Both the position numbers and the translations under genes were made by a program. From CAZUSP01 sp964623505 (lineage in GTDB: Bacteria; Patescibacteriota; Minisyncoccia; Minisyncoccales; UBA1441), in NCBI GenBank assembly GCA_964623505.1, contig CAZUSP010000013.1, positions 1 to 16,148 on the forward strand: a stretch of DNA of 16,148 bases. The letters run 5' to 3'. The notes below the pieces were generated by a model, which was not told where the DNA came from, made no database searches, and worked only from the letters and a program-made list of their open reading frames with translations. Below are positions 5,572 to 11,364 of the stretch, one piece after another. Positions within the stretch are counted from its first letter, which is position 1, and every line of letters starts with the position of its first letter.

Positions 5572-6177
5572 TTATGGCCATAAAAAATCAACATTTAAAT
5601 ATTTATCAACCAACTCCTTTTTATCTAAACCAGGTCGGTCAACCACCAGATGGTTCAAGAAAAAGTTCATTCCTTTAACGATGTCCTGGAAGAGAGCTAA
5701 TTGCTTCGCTAATGTTTCTTGGTTCATTTTCCGACGGACTGCAGATTGATGTTTTTTGCCTTCAAGAGTCAAAGTGCTAATCGAATGCCCATGAAGAAGC
5801 TGGTTTCTGATCTCTGAAAAATGCATTATCTTGTTCAAAATGCGGTGGTGCCCGATCGCCTGACCAGCCTCATCTTCAAAATTGAAGTGACCATGATAAA
5901 GAAACATGGCCACCTTGTCTTTGAAATGAATCTCGTCCACCTGTTTAATAACCTCAACCCGGTCAAAACCGGGTCCGACGTGCCAAAGGGTTAAACGACG
6001 CAACAAAGCATTCAAACCAACCTCCAAAACAACATGGAGGGCAATATACAGCTCAATCATGTTTTCTTCGGTCGGGTCTCCAGCTTGCAGAATCTGACGG
6101 CAGCGTTCCTTCCGCGAAACAATAAGATAATCTGATTCTGTTTCCTCTAAACCGAGATAGGCATGACTACTCTTCAT
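5572..6177 (-). CDS. HEPN-motif protein (putative RNA-binding/ribonuclease fold)
   Basis: 201 residues from ATG 6177; this ATG overlaps the ferredoxin stop by 11 bp, and the longer upstream extension lies inside the ferredoxin gene. The product is mostly helical. It contains EIRNQLLHGHS (residues 122-132), a clear Rx4H motif (Arg124, His129) of the kind that forms the active site in HEPN ribonucleases and also occurs in non-catalytic HEPN proteins. Preceding helices (ENMIELYIALHVVLEVGLNA) fit the four-helix HEPN layout. No partner nucleotidyltransferase or antitoxin-like gene is adjacent; it sits between ferredoxin and the disrupted Cys-rich gene in a housekeeping train. Function not assigned: it could be an RNase, a stress factor or a binding protein. 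Confidence 0.75.
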   Translation of the reverse strand: MKSSHAYLGLEETESDYLIVSRKERCRQILQAGDPTEENMIELYIALHVVLEVGLNALLRRLTLWHVGPGFDRVEVIKQVDEIHFKDKVAMFLYHGHFNFEDEAGQAIGHHRILNKIMHFSEIRNQLLHGHSISTLTLEGKKHQSAVRRKMNQETLAKQLALFQDIVKGMNFFLNHLVVDRPGLDKKELVDKYLNVDFLWP

Positions 6178-6364
6178 AATAAATGGCTTGGGTTGGACAG
6201 TCATCGATGGACTTCTGAAGGCATTCTTGGTTTTTATCCAGATCAGCATTATTTTTGACCGTCGCCTTGCCGCTGCTGATGTTTATCTGAAAAACATCCG
6301 GGCAGTTAAGCTCACAGCTTCCACAACCCAAACACTTGTCTTTATCGATCTTTAAATTTTTCAT
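6167..6364 (-). CDS. [4Fe-4S] ferredoxin (65 aa)
   Basis: 65 residues from ATG 6364, 7 nt after the preceding stop; longer starts would run into that gene. KCLGCGSCELNCPDVF gives Cys11, Cys14, Cys17 and Cys21, and near the end DDCPTQAI gives Cys56. This is the single-cluster ferredoxin pattern: three N-terminal ligands (11, 14, 17) plus Cys56. By analogy with Thermotoga and Desulfovibrio ferredoxins, Cys21 and Cys48 may form a disulfide rather than hold a second cluster. Soluble low-potential electron carrier. Its partner enzyme is not in this window, so the pathway is unknown. Overlaps the HEPN-motif gene by 11 bp. Confidence 0.93.
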   Translation of the reverse strand: MKNLKIDKDKCLGCGSCELNCPDVFQINISSGKATVKNNADLDKNQECLQKSIDDCPTQAIYYEE

Positions 6365-6371
6365 GATGATT

Positions 6372-6692
6372 TTAATTAATTTTTGCTCCCGGCTTAACCT
6401 CTTTTTCGGGAACAATCAGGGCCGGTTGGCCGTCGTCAGCCGCTAAGATCATTCCCTGGCTTTCTTGGCTCATCACCGTCCGGGGAGCCAAATTAGCCAC
6501 GACCACTATTTGCCGACCGATCAATTCATCGGCTTGATAATTTCTAGCAATGCCAGCCAGAATCTGGCGCCTTTCCGAACCCAGATCAACTTTAAGCTTA
6601 ACCAGTTTGTCTGAACCCTCCACTGGTTCAGCCGCCAGTATCTTAGCCACCCGAAGATCTATTTTTTTAAAGTCTTCAAGATTAATTGTCAT
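6372..6692 (-). CDS. tRNA-binding OB-fold protein (MetRS C-terminal-like)
   Basis: 106 residues, the length of stand-alone tRNA-binding domains (Arc1p/Trbp111/MetRS beta type). Starts INLEDFKKIDLRVAKILAAE, the standard opening of the fold, followed by GSDKLVKLKVDLG, RQILAGIA, GRQIVVVANLAPR and QGMILAA, and ends at the dimer-interface strand EVKPGAKIN. It can act as a free domain that binds tRNA, or complement a MetRS lacking its C-terminal extension; metG is not in this window. Starts 9 nt after the ComF-like stop and ends 7 nt before ferredoxin, so it is part of the same leftward transcript. Confidence 0.9.
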   Translation of the reverse strand: MTINLEDFKKIDLRVAKILAAEPVEGSDKLVKLKVDLGSERRQILAGIARNYQADELIGRQIVVVANLAPRTVMSQESQGMILAADDGQPALIVPEKEVKPGAKIN

Positions 6693-6701
6693 GCTGATAT
6701 C

Positions 6702-7316
6702 TTAACATGATTTGCCGACCAACAACAACAGCCAAACCTCGTTTGGGCCTTTTTGCTTAATGGATTCAATTTGTTTCGGAATGCCGTTGTGCCAAGATGG
6801 TCCGACTAAAACCACCTTGCCGCCAGACAACAACTGACCAGATTCATTTGGCCGGTTAGTTGAGACAATCAAATGATTCAGCAGTGATTCCGAAAGATAT
6901 TTTTCTCTTCTGCCCGACCCCTCACTCACTATCGGTAAAATTAAAGTTTTTTGATCAAACCAGGTGCTCCAAAAATCATACCGGGAATCATCAGACAATA
7001 ATACACTTAAGGCCCTTTTCGTCAAAAAACCAAGAACGTGATCCGCCGAGCGAGATCCAATTAATTTAATGAGTTTTTTGATTAGAGCGCTTTCTTCCCA
7101 AACAGCAACGTAGCCCCGAACCATCGAACAACAGGATTGATGGCTTTGGCCTCCAAAAGAAGGCCGACCACAGGATAAACAACTCGGCTCGGCTTCAATC
7201 AAAAAAATAAGGCACTGATGGCAAAGATATTCTCCCTCTCGGCCGCAATTCAAACAAAAAGGCGGAAAGAGAATGGCATAAACTGACTCAATCAACTGCT
7301 TCCATTGAGTCTTCAT
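6702..7316 (-). CDS. ComF-like protein with zinc ribbons and degenerate phosphoribosyltransferase domain
   Basis: 204 residues from ATG 7316, whose ATGA overlaps the upstream stop. The N-terminus matches the ComF double zinc ribbon: FPPFCLNCG (Cys21, Cys24), YLCHQC (Cys32, Cys35), SCLSCGRP (Cys46, Cys49) and HQSC (Cys62). The rest has the size and hydrophobic pattern of the ComF phosphoribosyltransferase, ending with a VWLLLLVG strand. However, the PRPP-binding DDVxTTG loop is replaced by GPSWHNG (after GGKVVLV), and the RGFNQ-type motif is also unrecognisable. ComF is a DNA-uptake accessory factor elsewhere; here the catalytic role is probably lost and only a structural role can be argued. 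Confidence 0.75.
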   Translation of the reverse strand: MKTQWKQLIESVYAILFPPFCLNCGREGEYLCHQCLIFLIEAEPSCLSCGRPSFGGQSHQSCCSMVRGYVAVWEESALIKKLIKLIGSRSADHVLGFLTKRALSVLLSDDSRYDFWSTWFDQKTLILPIVSEGSGRREKYLSESLLNHLIVSTNRPNESGQLLSGGKVVLVGPSWHNGIPKQIESIKQKGPNEVWLLLLVGKSC

Positions 7317-7876
7317 CGCTTCGTCGAACCACCACGCCATATCTTGATCGGCACAGCTAAAACATCGTCATGTTCGGGTAAGCCGCTCGGATTGTCTTTA
7401 ATCAAAACAAGGGTTGCCCTATCTTCAAGCCAGGTTTCCGGAAGATCAATTTCAATGCTGAATGGAACCAATTCTTCCGTCATCCATTCTTCTTGGGCAG
7501 TCGCCAGGCCAGAAGCCACCCTTTGCCCGAATGAATTCCAAACTTCAGCTACGAAACTGGCTTCAAAAAACCAGAAGCCAACTACTTCCCCCGAAACAAC
7601 CAGCTCTCCATTTTGCAGTGGCCAATTTTTATCTAGATCGATTTTCAACCTCGAATCACCCAAATTGTAATTAATGAAAAGCTCTCCGGCCGGAGTCCAA
7701 CACTGCGGGGGACGAGTCGGAATGGCGGCATAAAACTCAACGCACTCTTGAAAGCTGATAATGGGGGCTGATTCTTTTAAATCCGACCGCCAGGAGGCCC
7801 AACCAACTAAAAACGAAAAAGCCAATAAAACAATTAAAAGGCCTTTATAATTCTTTTTAATAAAATTGTTCTCCAT
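7313..7876 (-). CDS. membrane-anchored Gmad2 (Ig-like) domain protein
   Basis: 187 residues from ATG 7876. ATGs at 7903 and 7927 are in frame, but the 7876 start gives a clean signal anchor: MENNFIKKNYK, then GLLIVLLAFSFLVGW (about residues 12-27). The middle holds CVEFYAAIP and PQCWTPAGELF (two Cys). The C-terminal ~100 residues fit the Gmad2 domain: GELVVSGEVVGFWFFEASF, EEWMTEELVPFSIEI, and LVLIKDNPSGLPEHDD followed by VPIKI. Such domains are extracytoplasmic Ig-like modules of unknown ligand, common in spore germination and cell-surface proteins. First gene of the leftward train, ATGA-coupled to the ComF-like gene. A 12-bp hairpin lies just upstream. Confidence 0.82.
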   Translation of the reverse strand: MENNFIKKNYKGLLIVLLAFSFLVGWASWRSDLKESAPIISFQECVEFYAAIPTRPPQCWTPAGELFINYNLGDSRLKIDLDKNWPLQNGELVVSGEVVGFWFFEASFVAEVWNSFGQRVASGLATAQEEWMTEELVPFSIEIDLPETWLEDRATLVLIKDNPSGLPEHDDVLAVPIKIWRGGSTKR

Positions 7877-7884
7877 ATCATTGA

Positions 7885-7914
7885 GTCGGACGGAGATTAT
7901 CATCCCCGCCCGAC
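7885..7914 (-). promoter_or_regulatory. stable hairpin directly upstream of the Gmad2-protein start
   Basis: Minus strand GTCGGGCGGGGA (7903-7914) pairs over 12 bp with TCTCCGTCCGAC (7885-7896), two pairs being G-U, around a TGATAA loop. It ends 8 nt before ATG 7876 and is not followed by a U-run, so it is not a terminator. It may limit translation initiation or stabilise the 5' end. If translation starts at 7927 it is coding. Confidence 0.5.
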
Positions 7915-7949
7915 CAACGCAAATCAACCGATAATGAAATCAATAATTG

Positions 7950-7979
7950 CGAGCCAAATTATTTCTTTTTCTTGGCTCG
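7950..7979 (-). terminator. 3' hairpin across the stop of the histone-like gene
   Basis: CGAGCCAA (7950-7957) is the perfect inverted complement of TTGGCTCG (7972-7979), loop of 14 nt, embracing the TAA at 7959-7961. The following minus-strand sequence (CAATTATTGATTT) is U-rich but has no U-run, so termination is uncertain; mRNA 3'-end protection is an alternative. Confidence 0.35.
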
Positions 7980-8084
7980 AACCGCCTTCTTCGCTCTCTT
8001 CTTTGGAGCAACTTTCTTCCTGGCGGTTTTCTTGACTGCCTTCTTCTTGGACTTAGAAGCCTTGGCTTTGTAACGTTTAGCCAT
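7959..8084 (-). CDS. Lys-rich histone H1-like DNA-binding peptide (41 aa)
   Basis: Starts at ATG 8084: MAKRYKAKASKSKKKA, then Lys/Ala/Arg-rich to the end (VKKTARKK, PKKRAKKA), closing with RAKKKK. More than half of the residues are Lys or Arg, with Ala/Val spacing: the low-complexity make-up of bacterial histone H1-like tails and of small nucleoid-associated or ribosome-associated peptides. No aromatic core, so probably disordered, binding DNA or RNA by charge. The frame is clean from ATG to TAA. It sits alone between the membrane protein gene (ends 8147) and the Gmad2-protein gene, both in the same direction. Confidence 0.75.
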   Translation of the reverse strand: MAKRYKAKASKSKKKAVKKTARKKVAPKKRAKKAVRAKKKK

Positions 8085-8131
8085 TGTTGAAGGATTAATT
8101 AACTTGGCTGTAATTTTTCAAGCAAAACAAA

Positions 8132-8145
8132 TGGCCGCTCGGCCA
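8132..8145 (-). terminator. weak terminator candidate after the membrane protein gene
   Basis: Minus strand TGGCC-gagc-GGCCA followed by TTTGTTTTGCTT just after the TAG at 8147-8149. Five-bp GC stem and a broken U-run: a plausible but weak intrinsic terminator. Confidence 0.35.
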
Positions 8146-8146
8146 G

Positions 8147-8569
8147 CTAACCAATCACCGGATTTTTCGTCTCTAGATTAATTTCTTCGGGCCAGATCTC
8201 GGCGGCTGGATCTGATTCAATCAGAGTCGGTTTCTCGCCCCTCGGAGCACCAACATAAAACAATTCAACATAAACAAAAAATCCCAAAAAGACCAAGCAT
8301 CCCAGAATCAGAAGAAATCTAGATATTTTGTTCCAGATCCGCCACCGAATGAAAGTCATTCTTAAGGCCAAACCAACATGCAGGGTAAAAGTAATGATAA
8401 TAATCAGCGGTAAATATTGAAGATGAAGCGACCGGGAGAAAGAACGGGAGATCAGCCCCCGGGTTAATCCATAGCCGCTGACCAGGTAAAGGATGAAAGC
8501 AAATAAAAGTATCCAAGCTGAAATTCGATCAATCTTAACTAAATATTTTTCAAAATTTATTCGGCCCAT
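8147..8569 (-). CDS. small integral membrane protein with two in-membrane histidines
   Basis: 140 residues. Three hydrophobic segments: about 15-36 (ISAWILLFAFILYLVSGYG), 50-69 (LQYLPLIIIITFTLHVGLAL) and 85-106 (FLLILGCLVFLGFFVYV), then a polar tail (GAPRGEKPTLIE onward). His49 and His64 flank or lie in the second segment, preceded by VSGYG. This recalls the heme-ligating helices of small b-type cytochrome or DUF4405-like membrane proteins, but no definite family signature is present and the heme idea is inference. Separated by 49 bp from rmuC upstream. No electron-transfer partner is adjacent; the ferredoxin gene is 1.8 kb away. Confidence 0.7.
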   Translation of the reverse strand: MGRINFEKYLVKIDRISAWILLFAFILYLVSGYGLTRGLISRSFSRSLHLQYLPLIIIITFTLHVGLALRMTFIRWRIWNKISRFLLILGCLVFLGFFVYVELFYVGAPRGEKPTLIESDPAAEIWPEEINLETKNPVIG

Positions 8570-8618
8570 ACTCTAAAATCAAACCCAATGTCATTTTAAT
8601 CTTAATTTCAAAAAAAAT

Positions 8619-9683
8619 CTAGTTATTTTTTCCATCAACAACATCGTCTCCCCTTTCGCCCTTTATTTTCTCAATTATTCGCCCCAGTTTTCTTTGCCTC
8701 GTTTCAGACACTTGACGGTATTGGGTCGAGCTTTTTTCGATCATCTCGCCAAGTTTATCGAAAGATTGGCCAAATTTTTCATACTCTTCTTCAAACGCTT
8801 TGATCAATCCAATAATGTCCCTCAGATTTTCCTGATATTTAAAGCTCTGATGGGACCAGTAGATCGTTCTCAAGATAGCCACAAAACTAAATGGACCAGC
8901 CAAGATAACTTTTTGTTTCAAAGCCTCTTGCCAAACGTCTCGCAACTGATCATAGATAACACTAAAAACCATCTCATTCGGCACAAAAAGAATAACAAAG
9001 TCGGCCGTCCCCTCGTTGGGATTGATATAGGAGCGGCCAGTCACTTCCTTTATCTTTTGTTTGATATCAGAGGTAAATTGACGAAAGGCATTTTCTCGCT
9101 CCGCCTCATGGCTGGTTTCTTGATAACGGAATAAGGCATTCCAGGGAAACTTGACATCAATGTTGACTTTGGTCTTGTCCGGTAGAACCAAAGCCAGGTC
9201 CGGGCGAGTTAGGGCCTCGGTCCGAGGATGAACCAAATAATTCTCCCCTCTGACAAATCCAACCGACTGGATCAATTGCTCGGCTATCTCTTCTCCCCAC
9301 CGCCCCCTCTTTTGGTTATTGAAAAGAAGGTTCTTGAGGTGATCGGTAGAGCTTCGGAGGTGTTCTGTCGCCTGATTCTGCTGTTCCAAGACCCCCTTAA
9401 GCTGACCAAAGATATGCTGTCTTTCTCTTTCAACTGTTTCCACCCTTTGTTGATTTGACTGAAGCTGTTGCTCTATTCGCTCAATCAAGCCCCGAATATC
9501 CTCTCTTCGGTTTTCAATGTACTGCTCTTCCCTTTTGATTTTTTCCTCAATCACTTCATGGGATCTTTCTCGATTCTCTTGCAATATATTTTTGAGTTGC
9601 TTGAGCCAATAATAAAGCAAAAGCAAAAAAACAGATAACGAGACCAAAACCAAAATAATTGTTGTCTCGTTGACTGAAATCAT
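8619..9683 (-). CDS. rmuC: RmuC family protein (DNA recombination / inverted-repeat stability)
   Basis: 354 residues. N-terminal membrane segment (about 8-26), then a long charged coiled coil (27-115, many Glu/Gln/Arg). The RmuC core follows with RGRWGEEIAEQL (126-137), RPDLALVLPD (160-169) and NIDVKFPW (174-181); the last two carry the Asp and DxK residues of a PD-(D/E)xK nuclease-like fold. Later EGTADFVILFVPNE and AGPFSFVAILRTI are typical. The C-terminus is again coiled coil. RmuC proteins limit recombination at inverted repeats; their biochemical activity is inferred. Start codon overlaps the SdpI-family stop (ATGA), so the pair is translationally coupled. Confidence 0.93.
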   Translation of the reverse strand: MISVNETTIILVLVSLSVFLLLLYYWLKQLKNILQENRERSHEVIEEKIKREEQYIENRREDIRGLIERIEQQLQSNQQRVETVERERQHIFGQLKGVLEQQNQATEHLRSSTDHLKNLLFNNQKRGRWGEEIAEQLIQSVGFVRGENYLVHPRTEALTRPDLALVLPDKTKVNIDVKFPWNALFRYQETSHEAERENAFRQFTSDIKQKIKEVTGRSYINPNEGTADFVILFVPNEMVFSVIYDQLRDVWQEALKQKVILAGPFSFVAILRTIYWSHQSFKYQENLRDIIGLIKAFEEEYEKFGQSFDKLGEMIEKSSTQYRQVSETRQRKLGRIIEKIKGERGDDVVDGKNN

Positions 9684-10324
9684 CGCTTTTTCTTGTTTAA
9701 TTGCCGAAAAACAAAGTAAGAATAGGCCGAGAGAAAAATAAAAGACAAGGCCATCGGGACGATCACCAGAAAGATGGCCGCCTTCGGGAAAAACACCCCC
9801 ATCAGGGCCATCAAAGATGAGACCTTAAGCAGTCTGCTCCCCAATGAATGTGTCTTTTCCCAGACCTGATCGCTACTCAAGGTCCAGGGAGTTCTGATGC
9901 CAACAAACCAGTTCCTTTTAGATTTTTCCAACAAGACAGCTAGGCCATACCAAAGCAAAAAGAAGGCCGGAACAATCACCCTAACCATATTGAACTCACG
10001 GCCGGTGTTCCAGATCAGGGTCAAGATATAAAGATAAAGCAGGAATAAAAATATGCTCGCGATCAATTTGTCAAAATATGTCCTAAATTTCTCTAGGTTA
10101 GTCTTGAGCGGATCGATCTTGGGAATAACCAAAAAAATCAAAAATAGGATCAAGCCGACCAGCGGCATAATGGCCACTCCCCAAAAGCGAGAAATGTATC
10201 CGCTTGGCTCGCCTTGGAGGCTCCAGTTTGTCACCATTTTCTCGGGCATATAGCGATAAGAGAAAGTCGCCAGAATAAATGAAAAGAAAACAATAAAGAA
10301 TAATATTTTCTCTGACCTTGTCAT
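9680..10324 (-). CDS. SdpI family membrane protein
   Basis: 214 residues with about six hydrophobic segments. The N-terminus has the DUF1648-like stretch YMPEKMVTNWSLQGEPSGYI, and the centre has the SdpI signature NWFVGIRTPWTLSSD followed by VWEKTHSLGSRL. In Bacillus SdpI is the immunity protein and signal transducer for the SdpC toxin, but family members are widespread without any toxin gene and their role is unknown. No sdpC-like gene is seen here. Translationally coupled to rmuC through ATGA. The 5' end follows directly on the alkD remnant, whose last homologous codons overlap or abut this start. Confidence 0.88.
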   Translation of the reverse strand: MTRSEKILFFIVFFSFILATFSYRYMPEKMVTNWSLQGEPSGYISRFWGVAIMPLVGLILFLIFLVIPKIDPLKTNLEKFRTYFDKLIASIFLFLLYLYILTLIWNTGREFNMVRVIVPAFFLLWYGLAVLLEKSKRNWFVGIRTPWTLSSDQVWEKTHSLGSRLLKVSSLMALMGVFFPKAAIFLVIVPMALSFIFLSAYSYFVFRQLNKKKR

Positions 10325-10578
10325 TTCTTTTAATAATATTTTCGGGAAGTTCTTCTATGGAGTATCTTAGCATAGTTCTGAATATAACCCGACTATGTTT
10401 TTCCAAAAAGTTTTCCCGGAGAGAAATATCTCTTTTCCCAACCTTTCTTCGTGTCCAGCCGGCTGCTCGATGAATTAAACCCTCTTTGTTATTGATCAAA
10501 ATACAAGCAACAAAGCATCGCGAAACTCACAACGACGAATAAAATAACTGAAACAGCGCTAATTGTTCTAAATCAAAG
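10325..10578 (-). pseudogene. alkD-like DNA alkylation repair glycosylase, decayed C-terminal fragment
   Basis: The largest piece (from about 10496 down) reads NNKEGLIHRAAGW, then RRKVGKRD, FLEKHSRVIFRTMLRYSIEEL. It matches the C-terminal AlkD (HEAT-repeat 7-methylguanine glycosylase) pattern LIHKAVGWMLREVGKRD...PRTMLRYAIE. In another frame just upstream lies SYFIRRCEFRDALLLVF, matching the preceding helix, and before that RTISAVS following a TGA (10573-10575) where the family usually has Trp (LW.RRI..VS). So there are at least two frameshifts and one nonsense codon, the first half of the gene is gone, and no stop is kept at the 3' end before sdpI. Inactive remnant; orientation is the same as its neighbours. 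Confidence 0.75.
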
Positions 10579-10591
10579 ATGTCCAATCATG

Positions 10592-10846
10592 CTAATTCGT
10601 CAAGAAGTCTTTTTGAACGAGTAAATAATATTTCAGCGCCCGGTTTCCAACCTTCACTCTTCCGGTGAACTGAGATGAATTGGGCAAAAGCTCTCTTGGC
10701 CACCACAAGGCAGTCGTTCTTAGCCGCTCCGGGCCGGATGCCTCAGTTTGGACCAAGCTGTCCTCCGGTAAAATAGCTCCTTTTTTAACACCAAAAGCCG
10801 AAACATCAATGTTATCTTCTACAACCTTAGAGGAAAATTGCCCAAA
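10592..10846 (-). other. 84-codon open frame continuing past an in-frame TAA
   Basis: Directly after the TAA of the anchored protein (10847-10849) the same frame stays open for 84 codons to TAG 10592-10594. It has coding-like content: FSSKVVEDNIDVSAFGVKK, AILPEDSLVQTEASGPERL, WWPRELLPNSSQFTGRV, YYLLVQKDFLTN. There is no ATG in it. The only initiation-like site is TTG preceded by GGAGG (PEDS-LVQTE region). The simplest reading is the second half of a 223-codon gene cut by one nonsense mutation or a sequence error; readthrough or internal TTG initiation are alternatives. Confidence 0.55.
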
Positions 10847-11266
10847 TTATTCAACCAAACTTTCCCGAACGGTCACTTCAATCACCCTGTCTCCGATCTC
10901 GACCGTAAAGACGCCCGGATACCAGGTATGATGAGCTTCACGCACTTCTCGCACTTCTTTGACCTCGCCCGGCCCAAGAACATAGGTCCAGTCGTGACGA
11001 CGATCAAACAGCTCGCCATTCATTCTAACCGACATCATTATCTCGGCCTCGATTAAACCAGGATTCTCAATCACCGCCGTAATGACTGATTTGTCAGCCA
11101 TGGTCAAAACGACCTGCGGGTCGGTTATCCCATTGACCGCCAAGGAGCGAACAATGATCTCCGGCTTTTCGGCCACTTCCTCTGTCTCTGGCCGAAAAGC
11201 AAGCAAGGCAACCAAGACTAGAACGACAACTAAGCCGATCACTATGAAAATTGAACTTTTGTTCAT
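10847..11266 (-). CDS. membrane-anchored beta-rich protein (possibly truncated by nonsense)
   Basis: 139 residues. Signal anchor IFIVIGLVVVLVLVALLAF (about 6-24), then an Ala/Glu linker and a beta-rich region: EIIVRSLAVNGITDPQVVL, SVITAVIENPGLIEAEIMMSV, LFDRRHDWTYVLGPGEVKEV, GVFTVEIGDRVIEVTV. The pattern of alternating hydrophobics with VENPG-type turns resembles CARDB-like Ig domains, though this is not decisive. The product would be exported and anchored. An in-frame TAA at 10847 is followed by 84 more open codons, so the native protein was probably about 223 residues. An extended -10 lies 25 nt upstream of the start (11291-11299). Confidence 0.65.
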   Translation of the reverse strand: MNKSSIFIVIGLVVVLVLVALLAFRPETEEVAEKPEIIVRSLAVNGITDPQVVLTMADKSVITAVIENPGLIEAEIMMSVRMNGELFDRRHDWTYVLGPGEVKEVREVREAHHTWYPGVFTVEIGDRVIEVTVRESLVE

Positions 11267-11290
11267 TTTAATGATAATTAATGTTAACTC

Positions 11291-11299
11291 ATTTTAACA
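11291..11299 (-). promoter_or_regulatory. extended -10 (TGTTAAAAT) before the anchored protein gene
   Basis: Minus strand TGT-TAAAAT, 5 of 6 matches plus the TGn element, predicted start near 11284, leader about 18 nt. No clear -35. Confidence 0.35.
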
Positions 11300-11364
11300 C
11301 ATCTTGCCAATGCCGCCATGTTTCTGTTGCCTAATATTAAAAACTTTCACTTCATTAATTAAAA

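Noticed and set aside
5484..5594. 36-codon frame (MLIFYGHKHELSP...) followed by GTT-TGA-A, like a prfB-type programmed +1 shift
   Set aside because: It starts inside the HEPN gene, and the competing reading with ATG 5569 has better operon spacing and a coherent Cys-rich product; kept only as an alternative.
9680..10324. Sdp toxin-immunity system
   Set aside because: Only an SdpI-like protein is present; no sdpC-like toxin or sdpA/B genes are nearby, and SdpI homologues are common alone.
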